Notes: generated from the letters alone by a model not told the origin. Counted from the first letter of the stretch, positions 50,048 to 57,752 are shown. The stretch is 64,000 bases of DNA from CALCEB01 sp035531475 (GCA_035531475.1 DATKST010000034.1:9698-73697); one strand, 5' to 3'. Numbers and translations: made by a program.

Positions 50048-50142
50048 CCCTGAACCCATCTGAGTGGTGTTGGCTTGAGAAGAAAGAAATCAAGAAACCG
50101 GCCCACTCGAAAGAGTGGGTTTTTTGTTTTAAGGAGAGCCCC
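50048..50142 (+). promoter_or_regulatory. Attenuator: antiterminator/terminator region before aroF
   Basis: GAGTGG at 50062-50067 can pair with CCACTC (within 50103-50108), the left arm of the terminator at 50102-50119, so two mutually exclusive hairpins are possible. A ribosome stalled on the aromatic codons would leave 50062-50067 free to pair, preventing termination and allowing aroF transcription. This mechanism follows from trp/phe operon attenuation; the pairing is seen, the regulation is inferred. AAGGAG at 50131-50136 is the ribosome site of aroF. Confidence 0.7.
50102..50125 (+). terminator. Rho-independent terminator of the aro attenuator
   Basis: Stem CCCACTC (50102-50108), loop GAAA, stem GAGTGGG (50113-50119), followed by six T (50120-50125), then G and four more T. 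A perfect 7-bp stem with a GAAA tetraloop and a T tract inside an untranslated leader. Confidence 0.88.
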
Positions 50143-51180
50143 ATGATTATTTCAATGAGACTTCATGCCACCCGGGAAGAGATTGACGCCGTGTGCAACC
50201 GCATCCGCGAATTTGGCTATAAAGTCCACTCCATCGAGGGCGAACAGCGCGTGGTGATTGGCGCGGTGGGAATGGGCGACGTCACCGCCTGCCTGGAATC
50301 TTTGGAGGCGATGCAGGGGGTGGAGCGCGCCATGCGCATTTCCGCGCCCTACAAGTTCGTCAGCCGCGAATTCCGCCGTGAGCGTTCGGTGATTCGCGTC
50401 AAGGGCGCCGAAGTTGGAGGAAGTGAGTTCGTGGTGATGGCGGGACCCTGTTCAGTGGAGTCCGAAGCCCAAATTATGCAGACGGCGGAGGCCGTGGCCG
50501 CCGCCGGAGCGCGACTGTTGCGCGGCGGGGCCTTCAAACCGCGCACCTCGCCTTATGATTTCCAAGGCCTGGAAGTGGAAGGTCTGAAGTTGCTGCGCAA
50601 AGCGAGCGAGGCAACAGGACTTGCCATCATCACGGAGGTGATGAGCCAGAACGACGTTGACTTGGTTGCTGAATATGCCGATGTCCTGCAGATTGGCGCG
50701 CGCAACATGCAGAACTTTGCGCTGCTCAAAGCGCTGGGAAAATGCCAGAAGCCGGTTCTGTTAAAGCGCGGGTTGAGCTCCACGGTTAAAGAACTGCTGA
50801 TGTCCGCCGAATACGTGGTGGCTCACGGCAATCCCCTCGTCATCCTCTGTGAGCGGGGCATCCGCACGTTTGAGACGGCCACGCGCAACACCTGCGATAT
50901 TTCTGCCGTGCCGGTGTTGAACGAACTCACCCATCTGCCTGTGATTCTCGATCCCAGCCACGCCACGGGCAAGCGCAGCTTGGTTCCGGCCCTGTCCCGC
51001 GCTGCCGTCGCAGTGGGCGCGGACGGATTGCTGGTGGAAGTGCATCCCGCGCCGGAAAAAGCCTTCAGCGACGGCGCGCAATCATTGAACATCGAGGGGT
51101 TTAGAAAAATGATGCGTGATCTTGAACCGTATATTGCGCTGTGGAAGCAGGCCCGCATGGCGCAAGTGGCCGCAACCTAA
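50143..51180 (+). CDS. aroF: 3-deoxy-7-phosphoheptulonate synthase (AroA type Ibeta)
   Basis: The 345-residue protein catalyses the first step of the shikimate pathway. An N-terminal ferredoxin-like/ACT-type regulatory domain (about 1-75, MIISMRLHATREEIDAVCNR) is fused to the (beta/alpha)8 barrel. Barrel signatures are FVVMAGPCSVESEAQIMQTA (about 101-120), LLRGGAFKPRTSPYDFQGLE (about 126-145), EVMSQNDVDLVAEYADVLQI (about 165-184), GKCQKPVLLKRGLSSTVKEL (about 200-219) and LPVILDPSHATGKRSLVPAL (about 265-284). This is the type Ibeta class found in Thermotoga and Bacillus. The ATG has AAGGAG upstream and is controlled by the attenuator described at 50048. Confidence 0.95.
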   Translation: MIISMRLHATREEIDAVCNRIREFGYKVHSIEGEQRVVIGAVGMGDVTACLESLEAMQGVERAMRISAPYKFVSREFRRERSVIRVKGAEVGGSEFVVMAGPCSVESEAQIMQTAEAVAAAGARLLRGGAFKPRTSPYDFQGLEVEGLKLLRKASEATGLAIITEVMSQNDVDLVAEYADVLQIGARNMQNFALLKALGKCQKPVLLKRGLSSTVKELLMSAEYVVAHGNPLVILCERGIRTFETATRNTCDISAVPVLNELTHLPVILDPSHATGKRSLVPALSRAAVAVGADGLLVEVHPAPEKAFSDGAQSLNIEGFRKMMRDLEPYIALWKQARMAQVAAT

Positions 51181-51401
51181 TACAAACGCACGAAGTCGGG
51201 TGACATTAGCTGGTGCGGCGGTCTGTGACCGGCGAACTTTATTCTTCAGCGGTTTCCGGCGGTCCCTGCCAGGGCAAGCTCCGAGCGCCGCACCAGCAAA
51301 CTGCGCCACGACCCTGCCGTTGCTTCATGGGAGGGTTTGCCGTAACCATGGAGACGATGGAAGTACAGCTCACCCCGGACCAAAAAGCGTTCGTTCTTGC
51401 G
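51181..51401. other. Spacer with a GGCGGTC-family repeat copy
   Basis: GCGGCGGTCTGTGACCGGCG (about 51217) and a partner CGGTTTCCGGCGGTCC form an imperfect hairpin related to the family at 3948-4019. No gene is supported. Confidence 0.4.
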
Positions 51402-51543
51402 GAGGAAGTGAAGCAACGCGGACGTGCTGATTCTTCATGTGATACGCGCCAGCCGTGACGTTGAGGCGCTGTTCCGGTATTGACCCGTTTGGGCGGCTCA
51501 CCTTCGCGCATCTCCCTGCACACGTCTACACCAGCATTTAGTG
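51402..51543. repeat. ~140-bp direct repeat flanking fitBA, left copy
   Basis: Similar over ~140 bp to 52473-52616; the block 51413-51464 (52 nt, beginning GCAACGCGGACGTGCTGATT) is identical in both copies. On the minus strand it lies 33 bp downstream of the fitB stop. Confidence 0.75.
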
Positions 51544-51577
51544 GACCCAATGTTCTCGGTTGGCAGGGCAGCCGCCG

Positions 51578-52045
51578 TCAAGGTTGGACCTGGGTTCGCC
51601 GCCGGCCGCCCGGTTCGGCCTCGGGCTTCGCAGTCCAGGGGTTGATCACCGTGATGCCAGCCGCTTGGAATGGCGCCTCGTCTCGCGTCGCCACGCTGAA
51701 CTCACGGGATACGGCAATCGCCGCAATCTGGGCATCCGCCACCGCGATCGGATGACCCTGCCGCCGGGCTCGCGTGACGATCTTGGCGTAGGTTTGAGCC
51801 GCGCCAAGATCGAACGGAACGATTCGCTCGCCGAACAGGGCGATAATCTGTTCATCGAGGCGAGCGGCGAGAGCCTTGCGGCGCTTGCCGGCTGGCAGGC
51901 TCCCGATGCCGAGCAGCAGCTCGGCGAGACTTACGGTGGAAAAATACAGGCTCTCGGCCGCCTGCGCATCGAGCCATGCGAGCACGTTCGGCTCGGGCTT
52001 CGGCCGCATCGGTTCGGAGACCACGTTGGTATCGAGCAGGATCAC
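51578..52045 (-). CDS. FitB-like PIN-domain toxin
   Basis: About 155 residues from a GTG at 52045 (VILLDTNVVSEPMRPKPEPN). PIN-domain features in order: DTNVVSE with the first two acidic residues (about 4-10), AESLYFSTVSLAELLLGIGS with the Glu (about 28-47), then IAVADAQIAAIAVSREFSVA with the third Asp (about 106-125) and TRDEAPF, the fourth. It is predicted to be an endoribonuclease of the VapC/FitB group. A ~25-residue C-terminal tail is rich in Arg, Gln and Pro. It overlaps the antitoxin by 4 nt. Confidence 0.88.
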   Translation of the reverse strand: MILLDTNVVSEPMRPKPEPNVLAWLDAQAAESLYFSTVSLAELLLGIGSLPAGKRRKALAARLDEQIIALFGERIVPFDLGAAQTYAKIVTRARRQGHPIAVADAQIAAIAVSREFSVATRDEAPFQAAGITVINPWTAKPEAEPGGRRRTQVQP

Positions 52046-52281
52046 GCGAGATCCACCGGCTCGGGGGGCGTCTTGTCCCGAGTAATCCCGAGATCGAGGC
52101 CACGGAATGGCTTCGCGAGCGTCGCGAGCGCAGAGCCTAGCCTGAGACGGGTGGCGGGCCATACAGCGCCATCGAGGATCGCGCGAATTTCCGCTTCAGT
52201 GCTCCGTCGGTGTTGCCTCGCCCGGACGCGCAGCGCCCGGTGAGTCTCGGCGGAAATGTTGCGCACCACAATCGCTGGCAT
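52042..52281 (-). CDS. FitA-like ribbon-helix-helix antitoxin
   Basis: A 79-residue antitoxin from ATG 52281 (MPAIVVRNISAETHRALRVR). The RHH DNA-binding domain covers about 1-45: a short strand AIVVRNI, helix ETHRALRVRARQH and helix STEAEIRAILDGAV. The C-terminal ~35 residues (LRLGSALATLAKPFRGLDLG) should wrap and block the PIN toxin. It overlaps the toxin gene (GTGA) and should autoregulate the pair. An in-frame start at 52305 is possible. Confidence 0.85.
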   Translation of the reverse strand: MPAIVVRNISAETHRALRVRARQHRRSTEAEIRAILDGAVWPATRLRLGSALATLAKPFRGLDLGITRDKTPPEPVDLA

Positions 52282-52834
52282 AGCGGAACTCCTTGAATGC
52301 ACCACAATGCTATCATATCAGTAAGTATGATATCAACAACCAAACCGGGAGTCAAAATAAGGGGGGCTGCGGCGGGCCGCTCCATGGGATCGAAGTCCGG
52401 GGGAGGCAGGCAGCCCCCGCGCCGCGTGGCGAGGGGCGCATCATCACGCAGCAATCCATGCTCGACCTTGCAGAGGAAGTGACGCAACGCGGACGTGCTG
52501 ATTCTTCATGTGATACGCGCCAGCCGTGACGTTGAAGCGATTTTCCGGCATAGACCTGTTTAACGCCGGCTCACCTTCGCGCATGTCCCTGCACGCATCT
52601 AAACCAACATTTGGCGGGGTGGCGCAGATCCGCCGCGCCCAGTCTGCCACCTGGCAGCCCTCGGCAAGGAACAATCCCGGGCGGTTATACCCTGTGCGTC
52701 CCCAAACCCGCCTGCACTTTGTCACGGGCAATGTCCAGTGGACACGAACACCGGGAGTATGGTAACTCTTGGAATCGCAGACATCAACAGCGGATGTCTG
52801 CGCCACCCGGCGGCTCAATTGGTCCTAGCCGCCG
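52282..52834. other. Spacer with the right copy of the ~140-bp repeat
   Basis: It contains the repeat at 52473-52616 and AT-rich DNA near 52300-52330 that may be the fitAB promoter. No gene is supported. Confidence 0.4.
52473..52616. repeat. ~140-bp direct repeat flanking fitBA, right copy
   Basis: Matches 51402-51543; identical 52-nt block at 52484-52535. It lies ~220 bp downstream (minus strand) of the DREG-protein gene. Confidence 0.75.
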
Positions 52835-53476
52835 TCACGAGTGGGCTTCCGGTGGGAACCAGCTTTGCAAAGTCGACTTCAGCTTCAGAAATGCCGGATC
52901 AGTGCACCGGTCGAAACTCATGCGGCTTGCAAGATCTAAGTAGATCGACGATGAGCGGGGCGTTCTCAGAGTGTACAGCATGTGCTTCAAAGCTTCCTTC
53001 GGCCGGTCTGGCTTTTGTTGCCCATGCTGAAGGAAACACTCTTGCATGAGCCATTCCCGGAGGGTCAGTCCCGCCCGGCTCCATCCGAGCACTCCGGCGA
53101 TCTGCGTGTACTCTCCCCAAACCCAGGCTTCCAACTCCGGGTCGATTACGATGGCAGCCGACCGGTCCTGCCAACCATTCTGCGCCAAGCGTTTCTCTAC
53201 CTCACCCTCCAGCGCATCCCTGTCATGGTCACTGCCGCACCCTTCGCGGTCGAAGATGACGAGAGCGCGAGCAGCTACTCTTTGCTGAGACCGCAAGAAC
53301 TCGTGGCATTGGCGGAGCACTCCAGGATCTCGTCTGGGATGAACGAGAGTCTTTGATTCGGTATTCCGAATCTTGAGACGCGCCGGGTCTGTCAACAGTC
53401 CTTCGAGGCCAAACTGAGTGTTTTTGTCAGCGGTCAGTATTACCAAGTCCAATGCGGCCCTTCCCGGTGCTGACAT
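52835..53476 (-). CDS. Nuclease-like partner of the AAA ATPase (possible TOPRIM/DUF4276-type)
   Basis: About 213 residues from ATG 53476, one base after the ATPase stop. Conserved-looking blocks are LDLVILTADKNTQFGLEGLL (about 9-28), HPRRDPGVLRQCHEFL (about 46-61), AALVIFDREGCGSDHD (about 69-84 region) and AAIVIDPELEAWVWGEYTQI (about 109-128), then FDRCTDPAFLKLKSTLQSW near the C-terminus. Paired D-x-E-G and D-P-E-x-E-x-W blocks suggest a metal-binding nuclease fold, possibly TOPRIM- or DUF4276-related. This is not certain. An ATPase plus small nuclease operon resembles two-gene defence modules such as OLD-like or PARIS-type systems. Confidence 0.7.
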   Translation of the reverse strand: MSAPGRAALDLVILTADKNTQFGLEGLLTDPARLKIRNTESKTLVHPRRDPGVLRQCHEFLRSQQRVAARALVIFDREGCGSDHDRDALEGEVEKRLAQNGWQDRSAAIVIDPELEAWVWGEYTQIAGVLGWSRAGLTLREWLMQECFLQHGQQKPDRPKEALKHMLYTLRTPRSSSIYLDLASRMSFDRCTDPAFLKLKSTLQSWFPPEAHS

Positions 53477-53477
53477 G

Positions 53478-54803
53478 CTATCCGAGCACCCCGGCAGCAA
53501 ACAGATCACTAAGATTGACCTCACCTTTCCAGTCTTTGAGTGCGGGGTGTTTGTCGCCCGGAACGATATCAGTTGCGCCTCGAGCCGTTTTGGCGAAACA
53601 GAGCAGTTTGTCTGCCTCGGCAAGGCTCAGGATGACTGGGGAATGGGTAGCAATCAGTATCTGAGCATCATAGACCGAGGAGAGTGATTGAAAGATGCTC
53701 TCGACTGCACTTGGATGAATGCCATTTTCCGGTTCCTCTATCAGATAAATACCTTTGAAGTCAGGAAGGTATGCTGGAAGAGTCAGCGCCAGAAGTCTAA
53801 GTGTTCCGTCAGACGCGATCCAAGATGGAATTTTCAAGTTACCGCGATACCGCAAAATGAGGTAGCGGTGTTTGTCATCCGGTATTTCGATTGTTTCAAC
53901 CGTTTCGAGATCAGGGAGCGCAGTTTGAACATGGGCGATCCAATCTCGAAACCGTTGCGGGTGATCCTTCTCCAGTCGGTCAACCACCCATGGTATATTC
54001 GAGCCGTCCGGCTTGAATCCGCGAACTTGGCCCGGCGGACTAGCCTTTCGAATCAACAAACTGTTGAGCATGAACTGCTGTACGCCTTCACTGAGCAACC
54101 GCTTCAACCAGGTTGAAACCGGAAATTTTGACTCATCCTCTGGAAGGTTCCCCAACGCGGACTTATGAAGGCCCAGCCTGAAAGCCGGCGCCCACCCTTT
54201 CCCGGAAGCTCCATATACCTCTGAATAAAAGTTGTCGTTTCCACCAGATACCTTGTTAATAACAGTCCGGAATCCATGTCTGTGTCCAGCTGACGCAAGG
54301 ATCGTGGACGGCACATCCAATTCTCGAGGAAATAAGTGCCATTGTTGCTCGCTTGGCCGCTTTCCTGCCTTTAGGATGACCCTTTCTGCGAAAATGCCAA
54401 CCTCTTGTGTGTCCGGGTCAATCCCCACAGCAACCTCATACCGAATCGTGTCGTGGTTTTGCCGTTGCGGCAGTTTCTCACGAAGATCATTCGGAATCCC
54501 AGCCTCAATCGCGAGCTCGAACTTAGCTTGGCTGGCAATTTCGACGCCTGACTCCTTCCCTCCGCCGTTATTCGGTAGGCGGGATTGTTCTCCCGTCTTC
54601 CACAAGAGGTCCTTAAAATTCTTACTTCGCTGATTGACTGCCGTCTCAAGGCCTTCTGAAACCAAGTCTCCAAGAAACGCGACAACATCAAGGAACGTTG
54701 TTTTGCCACTGGCATTCGGTCCGACGAGAACATGGAACGGACCGAGGGGCCGGGTTATATACCTCAGGCAACGAAAGTGCAGCGCCTCGACCAGTGTAAT
54801 CAA
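53478..54803 (-). CDS. AAA/ABC-type ATPase of a putative defence module
   Basis: This 441-residue ATPase starts with TTG 54803 after AGGAGGT. Walker A is VLVGPNASGKTTFLDVVAFL (about 26-45). A long central insert (about 50-300) with little similarity follows. Then come the signature-like SDGTLRLLALTLPAYL (about 339-354), Walker B YLIEEPENGIHPSAVESIFQ (about 362-381) and the H-loop QILIATHSPVILSLAEADK (about 389-407). This is the AAA_15/AAA_21 type shared by OLD nucleases, RloA and PARIS AriA, but without a fused TOPRIM domain. The next gene downstream probably supplies the nuclease. The upstream ORF (54800-55126) overlaps by 4 nt (TTGA). Confidence 0.85.
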   Translation of the reverse strand: MITLVEALHFRCLRYITRPLGPFHVLVGPNASGKTTFLDVVAFLGDLVSEGLETAVNQRSKNFKDLLWKTGEQSRLPNNGGGKESGVEIASQAKFELAIEAGIPNDLREKLPQRQNHDTIRYEVAVGIDPDTQEVGIFAERVILKAGKRPSEQQWHLFPRELDVPSTILASAGHRHGFRTVINKVSGGNDNFYSEVYGASGKGWAPAFRLGLHKSALGNLPEDESKFPVSTWLKRLLSEGVQQFMLNSLLIRKASPPGQVRGFKPDGSNIPWVVDRLEKDHPQRFRDWIAHVQTALPDLETVETIEIPDDKHRYLILRYRGNLKIPSWIASDGTLRLLALTLPAYLPDFKGIYLIEEPENGIHPSAVESIFQSLSSVYDAQILIATHSPVILSLAEADKLLCFAKTARGATDIVPGDKHPALKDWKGEVNLSDLFAAGVLG

Positions 54804-55126
54804 TCTGGACCTCCTGCGCCTGCGCTGTAGCCCAGGCTTAATTGCGATGTCTCCAGTTTAGCCCCTGCAGCCCGCACGTGGTTCGGGAGACTCTCAAGAA
54901 TCGAGCGCTCTTCGCTCGCGTGCGCGGCGAGCTCAATAAGGGCATCGAGGAGTTGGTGGAAGAGTTGAGCCCCGCGCAGACCCTTGCTGTCGGGGTAATC
55001 GTCCACTTTGATCTGTTCGCCGGCCTTCCACAGGTGAACATGGTCAATGAGCGGCGCGGGACGGCCCCTGGCATCCTCGCCTAAACTAGCCTGAGAACTG
55101 GCCTCGGTCCGAGCATCAGGTCGCAT
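54800..55126 (-). CDS. Small hypothetical protein upstream of the ATPase
   Basis: A frame of 108 residues from ATG 55126 (MRPDARTEASSQASLGEDAR), ending in TGA that overlaps the ATPase TTG start. The middle stretch DHVHLWKAGEQIKVDDYPDS and helical FHQLLDALIELAAHASEERS look protein-like. No family is recognised and the ribosome site is weak, so expression is uncertain. If real, it would make a three-gene operon, and a small acidic/helical protein could be a regulator of the ATPase-nuclease pair. Confidence 0.4.
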   Translation of the reverse strand: MRPDARTEASSQASLGEDARGRPAPLIDHVHLWKAGEQIKVDDYPDSKGLRGAQLFHQLLDALIELAAHASEERSILESLPNHVRAAGAKLETSQLSLGYSAGAGGPD

Positions 55127-55139
55127 GACCTGCAAGCAG

Positions 55140-55228
55140 GTAGATACAAGCCACGTCCAGTGACATTCTTACCGTGGGCCTTTTCCCATGACAAACCCAC
55201 GGTCGATTCTCAAAACGAGTTAACCGTG
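55140..55228 (-). repeat. Cassette-type repeat, copy 1
   Basis: On the minus strand: CGGTTAACTCGTTTTGAGAA, CCGTGGGTTTGTCATGGG, AAAAGGCCCACGG and the end GTCACTGGACGTGGC. CCGTGGG and CCCACGG form an inner 7-bp stem. The copy lies 76 bp downstream of the HEPN-like gene. Related to 56011, 56889 and 57856. Confidence 0.7.
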
Positions 55229-55303
55229 ACTACCCGCTTTCTCCCGGCATTGGAGATGGCACATATCAAAAGACGATGTGTGGGCCACCCGCCGTCAGGC
55301 CCC

Positions 55304-55978
55304 CTAGTTTAGATGTTCTTCCAGGAAACGGCGTACCCAAGATACCATGTCCTCGACGTCCTTGGGTTTGACCTTGTCAAACTGGCCATGATCGGCCGAG
55401 TTGCGGAGGTCTGCCTCGGCAGTAATTGTTTTCTGCACAAGTCTGTCATAAACTTCGGCGCGTGCAAGCTCCGTATTCAAGGTGTTGAGATTGGATTTGG
55501 CAGGATCGTAGACAATGGTGTTTTTGTCGCAGAGCTTGCGCAGCGTGTCTTCGAGGACGGCACCGACGAGCGAGGCGGCGGCAACATGATAACCCTGTTT
55601 TAGGAGGGTCTCGGCTTGCGCCAGGAAATCGTCCAGCAGCTCGGCCCGTACTAGGTGGCGAATCTGAACGAAAAAACCGTCTGCGTAGTCCCCGTGCGCA
55701 GCCTCTAAAATGCCGAAACAATCTTTGAAATAAGAACTATTGAGCGCTGTGTTTTCGTTTTCGGCGAGAGCACGGATGTCCTGATAGTGGGTACTGGCCC
55801 GGCCACAAACATGCTCGATCAAATTAGTGGCTTGGGTTCGCCAGCGGGCGTAATCAACACTGCTGGGATGGCGTTGGTACCTCCTACCGTCCCAGCCGCT
55901 CTGCTGAAGGATTCGCTTCCCTTCGGAGATAAGGGCTTGGAATTTGGTTTCGATTCTTTCGTCTGTTGGTCGCATTTG
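55304..55978 (-). CDS. HEPN-like domain protein
   Basis: About 224 residues from ATG 55978 (MRPTDERIETKFQALISEGK). The N-terminal half is helical with no recognised family. The C-terminal half resembles HEPN/abortive-infection-type helical domains: GYHVAAASLVGAVLEDTLRK followed by LCDKNTIVYD (about 145-175), and TAEADLRNSADHGQFDKVKP, which contains R-N-S-A-D-H, an Rx4H motif like the HEPN RNase active site (about 195-201). A toxin or defence role is likely from context in a toxin-antitoxin island. No antitoxin partner is visible. Confidence 0.6.
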   Translation of the reverse strand, partial: QMRPTDERIETKFQALISEGKRILQQSGWDGRRYQRHPSSVDYARWRTQATNLIEHVCGRASTHYQDIRALAENENTALNSSYFKDCFGILEAAHGDYADGFFVQIRHLVRAELLDDFLAQAETLLKQGYHVAAASLVGAVLEDTLRKLCDKNTIVYDPAKSNLNTLNTELARAEVYDRLVQKTITAEADLRNSADHGQFDKVKPKDVEDMVSWVRRFLEEHLN

Positions 55979-56010
55979 AGTGACTGCCCTCCCCACCCGA
56001 AAAGCAAGTA

Positions 56011-56090
56011 GCACGGTCAGTGACTTTCTGACCGTGGGCCTTTTCTCACGACAAACGAACGATTAATTCTCAAAACGCATTGACCGCAGC
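56011..56090 (-). repeat. Cassette-type repeat, copy 2
   Basis: On the plus strand it reads GCACGGTCAGTGACTTTCTG, ACCGTGGGCCTTTTCTCACG, then ...CTCAAAACGCATTGACCG. The outer stem CGGTCA/TGACCG is kept while the inner stem is diverged. It lies 160 bp downstream of the BrnTA module. Confidence 0.7.
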
Positions 56091-56249
56091 TTTCCGCTTT
56101 TGATGAGGTCTGCTTTTACCTTGTCGAGCGGGATGCGCTTTTCATGCCGCCGCAATTACTGTGGAGGCGAGCGACGGCGCTGAACTTCGTGGTCCTCCGC
56201 TGGCGCCGCCAATCGGGAATCCTGAGGTGGGATCAGCTTGAACCGTTGG

Positions 56250-56489
56250 TTACCCCGGCTGTTGCTTCGACTCCGGCATTGCAGCGATTACGGAACGTAA
56301 GAGGGCGTTGACAGCTTCCGACGATCTGAAAATCGCTGCAACATCCGGTTCAAGGATAACGGCCACGGCGCCTTCAGTCATCTTTTCTGCAAACGGATTT
56401 GCCTTGGCTCGCCTGTAATCGAACCGATACTCTTTCCGCATCGCGTCACGCACCGTGTGAGGTTTCTTAGGGTCGGACGTTTTCTTCAT
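56250..56489 (-). CDS. Antitoxin partner of BrnT-like toxin
   Basis: A 79-residue protein from ATG 56489 (MKKTSDPKKPHTVRDAMRKE), overlapping the BrnT gene by 23 nt; an in-frame start at 56504 is possible. Basic helical N-terminus with YRFDYRRAKANPFAEKMTEG, then VAVILEPDVAAIFRSSEAVN and a helical end. This is the size and position of the antitoxin encoded after BrnT-family toxins, although it is not an obvious BrnA ribbon-helix-helix by eye. Function as antitoxin is inferred from context. Confidence 0.7.
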   Translation of the reverse strand: MKKTSDPKKPHTVRDAMRKEYRFDYRRAKANPFAEKMTEGAVAVILEPDVAAIFRSSEAVNALLRSVIAAMPESKQQPG

Positions 56490-56754
56490 AGTCTTTACGC
56501 TCAAGGCGTGTTGCCTTTCGGGCGCTGATGATGCGAATTCTTGATTCGCGAACTGTGAAACAGACCAGGATCAGACACCGTTTCGAGGAGTGCCCAATGA
56601 TGATCTCGCGCGGCTCTTCTTCAGAGTGTTCCTCATCTTCAAAAATACGGGCGAGTGGATCGGCGAAGATGGTCAGCGCTTCCTCAAAATCAATCCCATG
56701 ATCGTCTTGATTGGCCTTCGCCTTCTTCGGATTCCACTCAAACTCAAGACTCAT
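56467..56754 (-). CDS. BrnT-family toxin
   Basis: A 95-residue ribonuclease toxin of the BrnT/RelE-superfamily. Signature: LEFEWNPKKAKANQDDHGID (about 3-22), FEEALTIFADPLARIFEDEE (about 23-42), then EEPREIIIGHSSKRCLILVC (about 46-65), FTVRESRIRIISARKATRLE (about 66-85) and the final RKDYEEN. The catalytic surface of BrnT uses Lys/Arg/His residues present in these blocks. It is followed by its antitoxin with a 23-nt overlap. Confidence 0.88.
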   Translation of the reverse strand: MSLEFEWNPKKAKANQDDHGIDFEEALTIFADPLARIFEDEEHSEEEPREIIIGHSSKRCLILVCFTVRESRIRIISARKATRLERKDYEENVRP

Positions 56755-57059
56755 TCTCCGTCAATGATATCATGCCGATTGTGCTGCTCGTGCAACTCCC
56801 TGGCTAACGGCTCAGCCGCCCACACGTTGTGCGGGTCAGCGACGGCTGGCGGTTACGCGGTAGTCGGCTGGCCCCGCGGCAGAAGCTGGTAGATACAAGC
56901 CACGGACAGCGCCTTCCAGTCCGTGGGCTTTTCGGTGAGAGACAAGCCCACGATCAATCAAAAATCGATATGAGCGTGTCCATTTTCACGCCAAGCGCCT
57001 TTTCAATGCGCAGCCCTATGTTCCCGGGGAGGCCGGTCTTGCCGTTCGTCCTATTCCCA
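56755..57059. other. Spacer with cassette-type repeat copy 3
   Basis: It contains the repeat at 56889-56970 and the upstream region of the BrnT gene. No gene is supported. Confidence 0.35.
56889..56970 (-). repeat. Cassette-type repeat, copy 3
   Basis: On the plus strand: TAGATACAAGCCACGGACAG, CCGTGGGCTTTTCGGTGAGA, GACAAGCCCACGATCAATCA. The inner stem GCCCACG/CGTGGGC is intact; the outer part is diverged. It lies 90 bp downstream of the HTH antitoxin gene. Confidence 0.65.
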
Positions 57060-57383
57060 TCATCCAGCGGCCAGCTTTTCCAGACGCAGCAGTGTGTCGG
57101 GATACCGTCGGACAAGGAGGACGAGGGTAGCGGCCTGCGGATTCGGCTTGGCGCGCCCCTGCTCCCACTTCTCCAGCGTTCTCTCGTTAATGTGAAGCTT
57201 TCGCGCAAACACCGCCCTGGAACAACGGAGCTTCTCCCGCGTCTCCCTGATCAGCTTGGAATCGACCTTGGGAAGCGGCTTCGGCTCGATCTTGTAGCTG
57301 CGGAGCGTGACCTTGCCCTCGCGGTGGCTCTTCATCGCCGACACGCCCTCCGTTAGCTCGTCAAAAATGTTTCGCTTTGCCAT
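57060..57383 (-). CDS. HTH antitoxin of a RelE/HigB-type pair
   Basis: The 107-residue protein has an Xre-type HTH in its C-terminal half: LIRETREKLRCSRAVFARKL, then HINERTLEKWEQGRAKPNPQ (about 44-85). This is the layout of NadS/HigA-like antitoxins (helix 2 FARKLHI, recognition helix NERTLEKWE). The N-terminal ~40 residues form a basic, low-order segment. It should bind its own promoter and the toxin encoded just upstream (57383-57752), which is broken, so it is now an orphan antitoxin. Confidence 0.82.
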   Translation of the reverse strand: MAKRNIFDELTEGVSAMKSHREGKVTLRSYKIEPKPLPKVDSKLIRETREKLRCSRAVFARKLHINERTLEKWEQGRAKPNPQAATLVLLVRRYPDTLLRLEKLAAG

Positions 57384-57752
57384 TACCGTATCCTCCCCGT
57401 CCCTCGCCGCGTCGCCCGCTTTTCCGCTCGGGCCTTCACTTCCAGATCCATCGCAGCCTTCAGCACTTTCTTCTCCCTGGCAGTCAAATCGGGCGCTTCA
57501 TCCTTGCCGTACACCGCCATCAGCCAGATCTGCCGGCCGGATTCGAAATAGAAGTAGATGATTCACAAACCGCCTCTTCGCCCTTTACCTCGCCGGGGGG
57601 CGGCCCAACGCATTTTGCGAAACCCGCCGGCGCCCTGCATCACATCTCCCCGATTCGGGTTCGCCGCGAGCGCCCACTGCAGCGCGGTAGCGGTCATCAT
57701 CGAGGTACTGGTGGACGTGACGAGTGAAGGCCGGCGCTTCAATGAATTCCAT
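57383..57752 (-). pseudogene. Broken RelE/HigB-type toxin
   Basis: ATG 57752 starts MEFIEAPAFTRHVHQYLDDD, the correct N-terminus of this toxin family. A frameshift near 57675-57690 moves the continuation (ANPNRGDVMQGAGGFRKMRW) to another frame. Further on the sense frame has an in-frame TGA where homologues have a codon for Arg, before IIYFYFESGRQIWLMAVYGK and DEAPDLTAREKKVLKAAMDL. The last codons reach the antitoxin start with TAATG overlap. Two independent lesions make the toxin inactive while its antitoxin is intact. Confidence 0.7.
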
